Origin: Paracamarosporium sp. OC-R06-R3
Lineage: Eukaryota; Ascomycota; Dothideomycetes; Pleosporales; Didymosphaeriaceae
NCBI GenBank assembly: GCA_019828545.1
Contig: JACVRA010000246.1
Span: 186,001-250,000, forward strand
Length of the DNA: 64,000 nucleotides
Direction of reading: 5' to 3'
Under the pieces are notes generated by a model that was not told the DNA's origin, searched no databases, and saw only the letters and a list, made by a program, of their open reading frames with translations. Shown here piece after piece: positions 15,241-26,200 of the stretch (the stretch's first letter is position 1; every line of letters begins with the position of its first letter). Made by a program: the position numbers and the translations under genes.

Positions 15241-16080
15241 GGCAAACAAAAGCAAATATTAGGGATGGTTACAGTACACAGAATACAAGGGCGTGGTAAC
15301 AGAGGGGAGAGGAGCTGAAGAACGGAAGCTGGGAAAGCCAAAGGCTGGATGTCAAGCACAGCTTCCAAGCTCCCCGCTGCCATGCGGAGATAGCTCCAGC
15401 AGCTCGGAAACGTTAGCATGACGTCACGCTCACGTGCCGGCCAGCCACCCGGGCAGCCGTGGACCTCGCAGAGGCATGACAACAAGGTCCACTTTGAAAA
15501 CATGGTGAAGTGAAAAAAGCCCATGGTGGTGAAATGCAGGGCCCAAGAGGTCGGATGGCAGCTGAGTGGGCCTTGCAGGCACGAAGCCCAGCAGGTAGCA
15601 CGACACGACGTCGACAGCAAACGGCAGCGTCACGGCGGCATGGTGCTGGTGCTGGTGCTAGGACGAGGTCGCAAACGCATCGAGAGCCCAGAGCAAACAA
15701 CAGCAAACAAACAACGGTGCGAGCACACGGGCAGGATACCTTTGTATGCTATGGCATAGTAAGCAGAGGGAGGTGCCTGGAGCAGCTGGGCGCAGATGGC
15801 AGGGTAGGGCTGTCAAGGGCGCGGGGGCGCTCGCTTAGCCGCATGCGGCAGGCGGGGCTCAGTTGTGTCATCGCCAGCGGGCGGCAATCCAGAGAAATTT
15901 CGAGCACCAGCGTCGAATTTCGCGCAATGGGCGGGCCCCAGGCGAACATGGCCTGCAATCGCCTCCAGGCAGCGCAGCCACAAGCTGCCTGCCCCAGCCG
16001 CAGGCCCGCGCAGCCTGCGGGTGGGCCGCAGACGCTGCTCGAAGCGCGTAGAAGCTCCTGGTTGGCCGGTGAGCCAGATC

Positions 16081-16093
16081 GAAACTTCTGGAA
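16081..16093 (+). promoter_or_regulatory. Heat-shock element upstream of HSP70
   Basis: GAAACTTCTGGAA matches three alternating nGAAn units (GAA, TTC, GAA) with exact 2-nt gaps, the site bound by trimeric Hsf1. It lies 188 bp before the HSP70 ATG. Partial units lie upstream: GAA at 16041 and 16051 with TCC at 16056, and GAA-TTC at 15894-15901. Role inferred from match and position. Confidence 0.8.
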
Positions 16094-16121
16094 GAGCATC
16101 TGAAAAACTCCCACCACCCGC

Positions 16122-16130
16122 TACAAAAGG
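16122..16130 (+). promoter_or_regulatory. TATA-like element of HSP70
   Basis: TACAAAAGG lies about 30 bp downstream of the heat-shock element and 150 bp upstream of the ATG, with a CT-rich tract after it. It is a weak match to TATAAA; assigned by position. Confidence 0.4.
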
Positions 16131-16280
16131 CCCTCTGCCGCACACCCACCACTCTTCTCTCACACTCATCTCACACATTACACAACTTGCGCGCATCAGT
16201 CGACTAGACTTCGCGATCCCTCTGCCACATCTCTTTTTTCTTCTTGTGATACCCCGCGCTTCTTTCATACTACCACAACT

Positions 16281-16770
16281 ATGGCTCCCGCTGTAGGTAT
16301 CGATCTCGGAACCACGTACTCGTGCGTTGGTATCTTCCGTAAGTCGTCTCCCTTACTCTCCGCAGAAGCCCCTGCTAACATCTTTGCCAGGTGATGACCG
16401 CATTGAAATCATCGCCAACGACCAGGGTAACAGGACGACCCCGTCCTTCGTTGCCTTCACCGACACCGAGCGTCTCATCGGAGACTCCGCAAAGAACCAG
16501 GTCGCCATGAACCCCGCCAACACCGTCTTCGATGCCAAGCGTCTCATTGGCCGCAAGTTCGCCGATGCTGAGGTCCAGGCCGACATGAAGCACTTCCCCT
16601 TCAAGGTCATCGAGAAGGCTGGCAAGCCCGTCATCGAGGTTGAGTTCAAGGGCGAGAAGAAGAATTTCACACCCGAGGAGATCTCCTCCATGGTCCTCAC
16701 CAAGATGCGTGAGACCGCCGAGTCTTACCTTGGTGGCACCGTTAACAACGCTGTCGTCACTGTCCCCGCA

Positions 16771-16805
<35 letters not shown>

Positions 16806-18343
16806 TGCTGGTCTCATTGCTGGCCTCAACGTCCTCCGTATCATCAACGAGCCCACTGCTGCCGCCATCGCCTACGGTCTCGACAAGAAGACCACTGGTG
16901 AGCGCAACGTCCTCATCTTCGATCTTGGTGGCGGTACCTTCGATGTTTCTCTTTTGACCATTGAGGAGGGTATCTTTGAGGTCAAGTCCACTGCCGGTGA
17001 CACTCACTTGGGTGGTGAGGACTTCGACAACCGGTTGGTCAACCACTTCGTGAACGAGTTCAAGCGCAAGGTATGCATTCCCCCATTACCCTCACATTTC
17101 AGTAATGCTAACGCCATCCTTTCAGCATAAAAAAGACTTGACTTCCAACGCTCGTGCGCTCCGTCGTCTCCGAACTGCTTGCGAGCGTGCCAAGCGCACT
17201 CTCTCTTCTTCCGCTCAGACCTCCATTGAAATCGACTCTCTGTTTGAGGGTATCGACTTCTACACCTCGATCACCCGTGCCCGTTTCGAGGAGCTCTGCC
17301 AGGACCTCTTCCGCTCTACCATGGAGCCTGTCGAGCGTGTCCTCCGTGACGCCAAGGTCGACAAGTCCTCCGTCCACGAGATTGTCTTGGTCGGTGGATC
17401 TACCCGTATCCCCAAGATCCAGAAGATGGTCTCCGACTTCTTCAACGGCAAGGAGCCTAACAAGTCCATCAACCCCGACGAGGCTGTTGCCTACGGTGCC
17501 GCCGTCCAGGCCGCTATCTTGTCTGGTGACACCTCCTCCAAGTCCACCAACGAGATTCTGCTTTTGGACGTCACCCCTCTGTCCGTCGGTATCGAGACTG
17601 CTGGTGGTGTCATGACCCCGCTCATCAAGCGCAACACCACCATTCCCACCAAGAAGTCTGAGGTCTTCTCTACCTTCAGCGACAACCAGCCCGGTGTGCT
17701 TATCCAGGTTTACGAGGGTGAGCGTGCCCGTACCAAGGACAACAACTTGCTTGGCAAGTTCGAGCTTACTGGTATCCCGCCTGCACCGCGTGGTGTTCCT
17801 CAGATCGAGGTCACCTTCGACATGGATGCCAACGGTATCATGAACGTCTCTGCTCTTGAGAAGGGCACCGGCAAGACCAACAAGATTGTCATCACCAACG
17901 ACAAGGGTCGTCTTTCCAAGGACGAGATCGAGCGCATGCTTGCTGAGGCCGAGAAGTACAAGGCTGAGGATGAGGCTGAGGCCGCTCGTATCTCCGCCAA
18001 GAATGCTCTTGAGTCGTACGCCTACTCTCTGCGCAACACTCTCTCCGACTCCAAGGTCGATGAGAAGCTTGAGGCTGGTGACAAGGAGAAGCTCAAGGCC
18101 GAGATCGACAAGGTCGTCCAGTGGTTGGATGACAGCCAGCAGGCCACCAAGGAGGAGTACGAGTCTCAGCAGAAGGAGCTTGAGGCTGTCGCCAACCCCA
18201 TCATGATGAAGTTCTACGGTGCTGGTGGCGAGGGCGGCATGCCCGGTGGCATGCCCGGAGGCGCCGGTGGTTTCCCTGGCGGCGCTCCCGGCGGCGCTGC
18301 TGGCCACAACGATGACGGCCCTACCGTCGAGGAGGTTGACTAA
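16281..18343 (+). CDS. Cytosolic Hsp70 chaperone (Ssa type)
   Basis: An ATP-driven chaperone that binds exposed hydrophobic peptides, with Hsp40 and nucleotide-exchange partners, in cytosol and nucleus. Exons are 16281-16338, 16391-17070 and 17126-18343 (introns 52 and 55 bp), giving 651 aa, the normal family length. The nucleotide-binding domain starts [26 protein letters not shown] and [16 protein letters not shown] give the three Hsp70 signatures. The substrate-binding domain follows the [10 protein letters not shown] linker region. The C-terminal tail has GGMPGG-type repeats and ends EEVD, the TPR co-chaperone docking motif that marks it as cytosolic. There is no signal or transit peptide and no HDEL. 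Codon use is heavily biased to C-ending codons, a sign of high expression. A perfect heat-shock element upstream fits heat induction. It matches SSA/hsp70-1 orthologues; no exact symbol is claimed. Confidence 0.96.
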
Positions 18344-18979
18344 ACGTCTCGCCTCAATCTTCGGTTGTGTCTTGTTCCTTTCTTCCTTCCGCATAGATGG
18401 TCATTTTCTGGGCGGCAGTCATCGGAGTTAATCGGGCTATAAGCCATTTTCACGGGTTTCCCTTCTAATTGCATCGGATGAATTACGATTACGATTGGGG
18501 TAGGAAAAGTTTTCAGATAGGATGGGATGACATGTATGTATCCTCTTCTTGGGCCCTGTCATTCCAGGGTTGAATGAAAGAAATGATTCAAAGTTACTAT
18601 GATATCTTATAATATATTGAGTGATGTCTTTGGTGATGTTCATGTTTTGAAAAAATGCCTCATTCCCTCATTCTAAGAATTTGCGAGCAAGCGTATCCAA
18701 AGTAGTAACGTAGAGCTCCACGAGTACCTTGGCTATAGGCTGTTCCAATTCAATCTGCCAAATTTATATAACATTGAATCAATCCTAGATTGACTGTAAG
18801 TCCCCTTTGGGATGACCAAATGAGCATCATTAATCTCAAACTAAGCAGTGCCGTACTTGAAATGCTCAAAGTGTGTCCCAATCTTAGAAATCAGCCAGGC
18901 TACACCCAAGTCTAGATCTATGCGATGATAATCATTACAGCGTAGTACACCACCCCAAAACAATTGACGCTTACCCATT
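18344..18979. other. Convergent 3' region, HSP70 / EMI1
   Basis: AT-rich sequence with the 3' ends of HSP70 (+) and EMI1 (-). T-rich and TATATT-like stretches may serve mRNA 3'-end formation. No further gene seen. Confidence 0.6.
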
Positions 18980-19522
18980 CTACGCATTCTGAACCCTCCT
19001 ACTCTCTTCCTCGGCAAACCGAAATGGCTTCTCAATCATCTCCCCCGGTGCTCTCCGCCTCCAGACATCCTCACTGTTTGGCTCTTTCTTCAGGTTGGCC
19101 TCCTTCTCCTTATACCGCTCCCTTATTGCATTCGCGCGGCCTTCGCTCGATGCGCCCGTCAAGCTCATGCAGAAGCGCCAGTCGGCCCAGTGCTCGCTGC
19201 ACGAGCGCAGGTGGCCGTAGCGGTAGATATCGTTGAAGTGGCCGCCGAGGGATGAGCAATAGAAGGCGGCATCGAAGGCGGCGCGGCACGACATTGTCGT
19301 TGGGAGGGAAGGGTCGTGGTCGGTGTCAGGAGAAGCGGAGGGGTTCGATGATTGTGCGGGTTGTGAGGTCGGTGCTAGGTGTGGGAAGGCTTCATGGAAG
19401 GATGCATCGTTGGGGTTTGAGGATGGTGTTGACGGCGCGGGCTCGGAGCGTATGGGGATGGATGTTGGGGTGGGCTGTTGCGGCTCAGCTTTGCTGTCCG
19501 ACGATGTCCAGAGCCAGCCCAT
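18980..19522 (-). CDS. EMI1: Emi1-like twin CX9C protein (DUF3128)
   Basis: An intronless 180-aa ORF. Residues ~1-75 are a Ser/Pro-rich, disordered lead. The core holds a twin CX9C motif: CRAAFDAAFYC, then 18 residues, then CSEHWADWRFC. A basic helical segment ends in FRFAEEESRRVQNA. This matches DUF3128, to which yeast Emi1 (early meiotic induction) belongs. Twin CX9C proteins are typically oxidised by Mia40 in the mitochondrial intermembrane space, so a mitochondrial role is plausible; its exact biochemistry is not established. The start is the only ATG before the core in a long clean frame. It is convergent with HSP70 and divergent from VPS13. Confidence 0.82.
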   Translation of the reverse strand: MGWLWTSSDSKAEPQQPTPTSIPIRSEPAPSTPSSNPNDASFHEAFPHLAPTSQPAQSSNPSASPDTDHDPSLPTTMSCRAAFDAAFYCSSLGGHFNDIYRYGHLRSCSEHWADWRFCMSLTGASSEGRANAIRERYKEKEANLKKEPNSEDVWRRRAPGEMIEKPFRFAEEESRRVQNA

Positions 19523-20257
19523 CTTGTCTGCTTCTTGGGTGGGTATATCGTGGGTCTTCAGCGGGATTCCCTATCTCAGTACGGCGGTGCTATGCGAGGG
19601 AGCTGCGACGGGTCGTACAGCCGTGGCGCGACTGCCAATCTAGGTGCGGTGGAAGTGAGCGAAGCAGGGCGCAATTCAATGCATGTGCAGGATCGCGATG
19701 CCAACTCAAGCGACACGAATGACAGGTCTGATGCGATGGTGATAGAACTGAACGGCTGTCAAAACTTTGGGCGAATGGCGGCGCGCCCAGCGCGTCGGTA
19801 CACGGGGCCACGGTGCGAGACGTTCATTTGTTTTTCCAGGCTAGCCCCCCCGCTACGTCATGCATTGGCCTGCATTTGACTTGCGGGCGATCATTCCTAC
19901 GCACCACTGTTGCCTGTACTGCGCATCATTCTTTCCCTCGGTGTCGCTGCTATTCCTGTAAGACTATACGCCTTTTTTCACCTAGATTAATCGCCGCCCC
20001 CATCGTCAGACGTTCTCAGACATTGGTTGGCCTGGCTGCAACCGCACCGCCCCAGAGCCTTCCCCGTGTCCCCTCCCGTCGGCGCACTGTGTGCATAGCT
20101 TACGATACCCACCTTCGCGCTGTTATGCTTGGATGTAACACTTCCCTATGACTTCACGAAACCGTACGACCTAACGAATCTTCTCTCCAACTCCGCGATA
20201 CCCCCACCCCACCTCACGATCCCGCCCCGGCCTGGGTAACGGTCGCCCATCGCTGCT
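19523..20257. other. Divergent promoter region, EMI1 / VPS13
   Basis: 735 bp between two divergent ATGs. The VPS13-proximal part is C rich. No coding exon or RNA gene was recognised. Confidence 0.6.
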
Positions 20258-23200
20258 ATGCTTGAGGGACTTGTATCGAATCTGCTTAATCGGTTCTTGG
20301 GCATGTATGTCCAGAACTTCGACCCAAAGCAGCTCAATGTCGGCATTTGGTCCGGCGATGTAAAGCTGCGCAATCTCGAACTCCGCCGAGAAGCTCTCGA
20401 TCAGCTTCATCTTCCCCTCAACGTAGTCGCAGGACATCTGGGCTCGCTCACCCTTTCGATACCCTGGTCCAACCTGCGAGGCAAGCCGCTGAAAGTCAAC
20501 ATTGAGGATGTCTACTTGCTGGCAGCCCCTAAGGAGGATGCCGACTATGATGCAGAAGAAGAGGAGCGGAGAGCGCATGCTGTCAAGATGGAGAAGCTTG
20601 ACAGCGCTGAGCTATTAAAGGAACGGAACACAGAGGGCATGAGTGCTGAGGAGCAACAAAAGAACCAAAGTTTCACAGCAAGCCTGGTCACAGCCATAGT
20701 GGACAATGTACAGGTTACCGTCAAAAACATCCACATCCGATACGAAGACTCAATAGCCGATCCTGGACACCCATTCGCGCTTGGTCTCACACTCGCCGAC
20801 TTCAGCGCTATCAGCACCGATGAGAACTGGAAGCCTACCTTCATCCAGGGCACCGCAAGTTCGACCCACAAGCTGGCAACGCTGGGCTCACTTGCTATAT
20901 ACTGGGATACTGATGCCAAGCTGATCGGAACTGGTAAAGGTAGCCAGAGCAAGGATGAGCAGGACATTGACCAGGACGATTTCATTGAGAAGGTCCGAGG
21001 CATGATCGTAAGGGGCGAGAACCCCGAACTGGGTGACCATCAATTCATCCTCAAGCCTATAAGCGGGCGTATGGGCCTTGAAATGGACAAAACCGGCAAA
21101 ACCGACAGACCCAAGATGAAGGCGCGACTACTTTTCGACGAGCTTGGTTTCATTATTGATGAAGATCAATATCGTGATGCGCTTATGCTTGTCGATTTGT
21201 TCCACTACTTCATCCGGCACCAGGAATACAAGAAATTCCAACCCAAGTCTTCACCGAAAGAGGACCCTGCAGGGTGGCTACGGTTTGCGGGCCAGGCTGT
21301 TCTTGACAAAATCCACGAGCGGAACAGACAATGGAGCTGGGCATATTTCAAGGAGCGCCGAGACGATCGCATACGCTACATTGAGTTGTTCAAAAAGAAG
21401 AAGAGGGAAGAAAAGCTCACCGCAGAAGAAAACGAAGGTCTAGATAAGCTCGAGCGAAAGCTGACGTATGAGGACCTTCGTTTCTGGCGTTCGCTGGCTC
21501 GCAATCAACTACGCAAGGAGAATGTTGGCGTGAAGAAACCACCTCCAAAGCAAGGCTGGGGCTCCTGGATATGGGGTTCCAAGCAAGAGGAAAACAAAGA
21601 CGACAACACCCAGATGACCGATGAGCAGCGCAAGGAGTTATACGATGCCATCGATTGGGATGAAAAGAACGCGATAACCGAATCTGTGGATATGCCTAGG
21701 GAATATGTCAAAATGGAAGTTAACATGAGCCTACGGACTGGCAGTTTCACGCTGAAGCGAGACCCCCACGGCCAGGCAAACGAAATACTGCGCCTTCTTT
21801 TCGATTCTTTCAGTACACAGTTCCTCCAGCGAACAGATTCCATGTTCGTCAAGGTCGCTTTGGAAGGCATGCGATTGTATGACGGCACCACCGAAGGCAG
21901 TTTGTTTCCTCAACTCATCACGATTAAGGATGCACCGCCTGTACCAGACGACAAGCGCATTGAGGAGCTCAATGACGATGAAACGTCTAAGGACGGTGAC
22001 GATGAGGAAGACGAGGAGCAGGAAGATCCTTTCTTCCAGCTGGCCTTCGAGAAGAACCCGCTTGATGCGAGCGCCGATACAGCTCTCACCATGAAGCTGA
22101 AGGGCATGGAGTTTGTGTACAATCCGAAGTTCGTCGTCGAGGTGGCCAAATTCTTCAAGCCTCCGGAGCGGCATATGGAATCTATTGGTGCTCTTATGGA
22201 GACAGCTGGAGCTACAGTAGAGGGTATTCGCCAGCAGACGCGCGCTGGTCTGGAGTTTGCCCTCACAGAGCACAAGACAATCAATGCTCAGCTCGATTTA
22301 CAAGCACCTCTGATCATCATCCCTGACTCTGTTACAAAAAAGTCGAGCAACTGCCTCATTCTCGACGCAGGTCACATAAGCGTCACAAGTGAGCTGGTGG
22401 ACAAGGCCACCTTGAGCGATATCCAGTCAAAGCAGAAGCAACAGTACACCGAAGAAGACTTCAAACGATTGGAAGCCTTGATGTACGACAAGTTCTTGCT
22501 CAAACTTGATTCAACGCAGGTTCTCATTGGCCCCTCCATTGAAGAGACACGCGCTCAACTCGAGGAAACTGCGACGTCAAAGAGCTTGCATATTGTTGAC
22601 AGAATCAACATGGATTTCAAGATTGAGATATGCATCGTTCCCAAGGCCACCGATTTGACCAAGTTCCGCATCGGTGGTAATCTGCCAGTTCTCCACGCGT
22701 CGATATCTGACTCCAAGTACAAAAACTTGATGAAGCTTATTGATGTCGCAATACCCAAGTTCGATAGCGATCAGCCAAGCAAGCAGGTTGCTGAGGGTGC
22801 CAAGGGTCCGTCAAACCTCAAACCAACCAATGAAGCAAAACCACAAGACGACCCTCTCGGCCGACCTAGGTCGAAGTCGTTCCAGTTCGCTGCGCAAGAG
22901 CACGAACTGGTGATGGAAGATGACAACGACAGCGTTAAAAACGAGAAGTTCGAAGATGTCCCAGAAGCAAAATCAAAAGCTGACATCAACATCCATCAAC
23001 GAAATTTCGAGTTTAATTTTACTGTTGATAAGCTCCAAGGCTCGCTTTATAGATCAGATCCTGAAGGCAGAAAGTCTGATCAGCTGTTGGTTGAGCTTGT
23101 TGCCGAGCACTTCGACCTTAGCTTCTATCAAGAGCCATACGAGATGGTCGCAGAAGTTAGCCTGAAGTCGTTGGCTGTGGAAGACCATGTGGAACAGGAT

Positions 23201-26200
23201 CCTTTACCTGAATTCCGGAATATCATCTCTTCGGAAGATGTCTCGGTCAAGGAGCAGAAGGACTTGTTTTCTTTGAAATTCGTCAAAGTCAACAAGGAGT
23301 CCCCTGAGTTCCAAACCAAGTATGAGGGCATTGCAATGAATCTTGACGTCGCCGTATCTACCATCAACCTCATAGTCACGCGAAGAACGCTCTTGACGCT
23401 CTTGGATTTCGTCTTGATCACATTCACGAATCCCGGACAACCTCAAAATCAGCAGGCAGAAATTGCTGAAGAAACCGGCGAGCAACAACAGATTGCACAA
23501 ACGTCACAGCAAGACCAAGACAAGATCCGCATCCGAGCGGAATTGAAACGGATAGCGGTGATCCTTAATAACGACGGTATACGACTGGCCACATTGAGTT
23601 TGAATTCTGGCGAAGTAGGCATCTTCCTGCATGGCAAGACGATGCGTATTGGTGGACAATTAGGCAACTTGTCATTGATTGATGATGTGAACCAAGGCGT
23701 GTCCGAGGAATCGCCTCTACGCCAACTGGTTACCATCGAGGGCAAAAATCTAGCGGACTTCAGCTACGAAACATTCGATAGCGAGCTAGAAAGCTACCCA
23801 GGATATGACGCGTCTGTTGCCCTGAAGACCGGATCGATCAAAATCAACTTCCTTACGGAGCCGTTCCGAAAGATCATGGAATTTGCAGTCAAGTTTGGTA
23901 AGATGCAAGCTATTTTCAATGCTGCACGACAGGCTGCGGCCAACCAGGCTACCCAAATTCAACAGCGGGCCACCAAGTTTCACTTCGACATTACGATCAG
24001 TACACCCATTGTTGTGTTCCCAAGGATGGTCGTCTCGGACAAGCCAGAACGGGATACTTTGACGGCCAATCTGGGAGAGATATATGCCAAGAATAAGTTC
24101 GATCCTCTAGATGACTCTGAAGGCTCAGATACAGCAAATAAAATCACTGCTGGAATTCGAAACATCAAGCTGACATCGAAGCTTCATTACGAAGACGACA
24201 GATCTGAGGAGCTGGAGCTTATTGATAAGGTTGATCTGGATTTCAACGTCACTATAGTAGAGCATAAATCTGGACAACACCGTCCAGACCTTGAGATCGA
24301 CGGTGGCATGTCGAACATCAACTTAAGAATAACTCCAGAACAGATGAAGTTTGCCTTGGAGCTCTCACGATCTATTCCGACAGCCTTTGCCATGGACGCG
24401 GACAATCTGGAAGAAGACGCACACCAGGAGCTACCGGATTCAACCACTGAGCCAGCGAGAAGACTTACTGACAAAGAGCCATCTCCACAAGAGACATCGA
24501 GGGACCTTGTATCAAGTCAAGGCCCCGAGCTTCAGACTGACGAAAACAAGTGGACGAAGCTTGACTTTATCTTTAAGGTCGGTGCTATCGGTCTGGAACT
24601 TATCAAGTCTCAAGAGAACGAGCCGGTTGGTGATATCGAGGCTGCTAGCTTGTCTAAATTCTCGCTCAATGACACAAACGTGAAGCTTCGTATGATCAGC
24701 GACGGCGCTATGGAAGCAGAGTTAGTCGTCCAGTCCTTTACGATACGCGACAGTCGGACGCAGAGCACCAATAAGTTCAGGAAGATCATGTCATTGATCA
24801 ACAATGACGTCAAACAGCAGTTTATGGCGAGCGTATCAATATCCGGCGGCCAAGAGAAGGACCTGATCGCGCTCCTCACCATAGACAGCCCCAGGATCAT
24901 TCTAGCTTTGGATTACCTATTCGCACTGCAAGCCTTCGTCAATGCTGGCTTAGTCACAGATGAACCTCTCACGATCGAAGACGAGGCGGAAGGTGATGAT
25001 GCGGACAGCGACTCTGATATCATGTCGCCAGATGGTTCGCGTTCTCCAATCAAGCCTGGTGTTGATTCTGACCAATCCGACAACGCCATGAACATCTCGT
25101 TCCGCGTTAATCTCGTGGATGCACAAGTCGTCCTCATTGCCAATCCTGCTATTTCAAGCTCGGAAGCCATTGTCTTGGGTACTAAGCAAGTCTTGGTATC
25201 CAAACAACAGGCCATCACTTTACAAGTCGACAAGGTTGGCATGTTTCTTTGCCGCATGGATCGCTTCGAAACCAGCAGGATGCGCATTCTTGACGACTTC
25301 AGCATACAGACTGCCCTAGACATGCGGAACCAGGGCAAGTCTTCGTCATTGATGAGCATTCATGTCGATATCGAGCCTCTCGTGTTGCGCTTGTCTCTTC
25401 GAGACATCTTACTCGCAATGCAGATCGTTAACCGCGCGTCGGCTATGTCAGGAGCTAACGATGACAAAAAGATGGCTGAAGAGAGCCCTCAGAAAATCAA
25501 GCAGGGCACGCCATCAAAGAAGACCAAGTCCACGGTAGGCAAAGCAGTATCGTCTAAACCCCCGGCAAAATCTCTAGCGACAACGAAACGATCAAGTCAA
25601 CATGGTGCCCCGCCACAACCACCAAGGCCTGGTCAAGGTTCTGCTGTCCTTAAACGCGAGGAGATGAACGTCAATATCGAAGGCATACGTGTTGTGCTCA
25701 TTGGCGATGTACACGAGATGCCGTTGCTCGACTGGCGAGTAAAGAAGTTTGGCGTCGACGTGCGTGACTGGTCAGGTGCTCTGACTGCCGATACTTCTGT
25801 TGATACACTCATCAACGTGTACAACTTCTCAAAGTCCGCGTGGGAGCCTTTGATTGAACCGTGGCAGCTTGGATTCCATATGGCAAAAGACCAGAATCCA
25901 GATAGACTTGGAGTAGAGCTGTACTCGCGCAAAGCCATGGAGCTCACTGTGACGGCTGCTACAATCGCCTTGGCCTCCAAGTCATTTGATTTTCTTACCA
26001 CAGAAGAGGACATACTGTCAAAACCACGTGGTAACGATGCTCCTTACCGCATTCGTAACTACACAGGCTTCAACCTCGATGTTTGGGCGGAAGGCAAGGA
26101 TACGAGCGAAGGGTATGCTGCCAAGCTTGAAGATGGGAACGAGCAACCATGGCGTTTTGAAGATGCATCAGCTACCCGTGAATCACTGTCCACTGAAGGA

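Larger units (their letters stand above)
15241..16280. other. Divergent promoter region, DUF3429 / HSP70
   Basis: This 1.04-kb region feeds DUF3429 to the left and HSP70 to the right. The right half is GC rich up to about 16080, then carries a heat-shock element, a TATA-like site and a strongly CT-rich leader (16130-16280). ORFs here on both strands look like composition artefacts. Confidence 0.65.

Noticed and set aside
16375..17046. 223-codon antisense ORF over HSP70 exon 2
   Set aside because: Same artefact; it has no domain, and the plus strand is clearly coding.
17108..18394. 428-codon ORF antisense to HSP70
   Set aside because: It mirrors the strongly biased codons of HSP70 and is Val/Leu/Gly/Asp repetitive with no domain; such antisense frames are a known artefact of codon bias.
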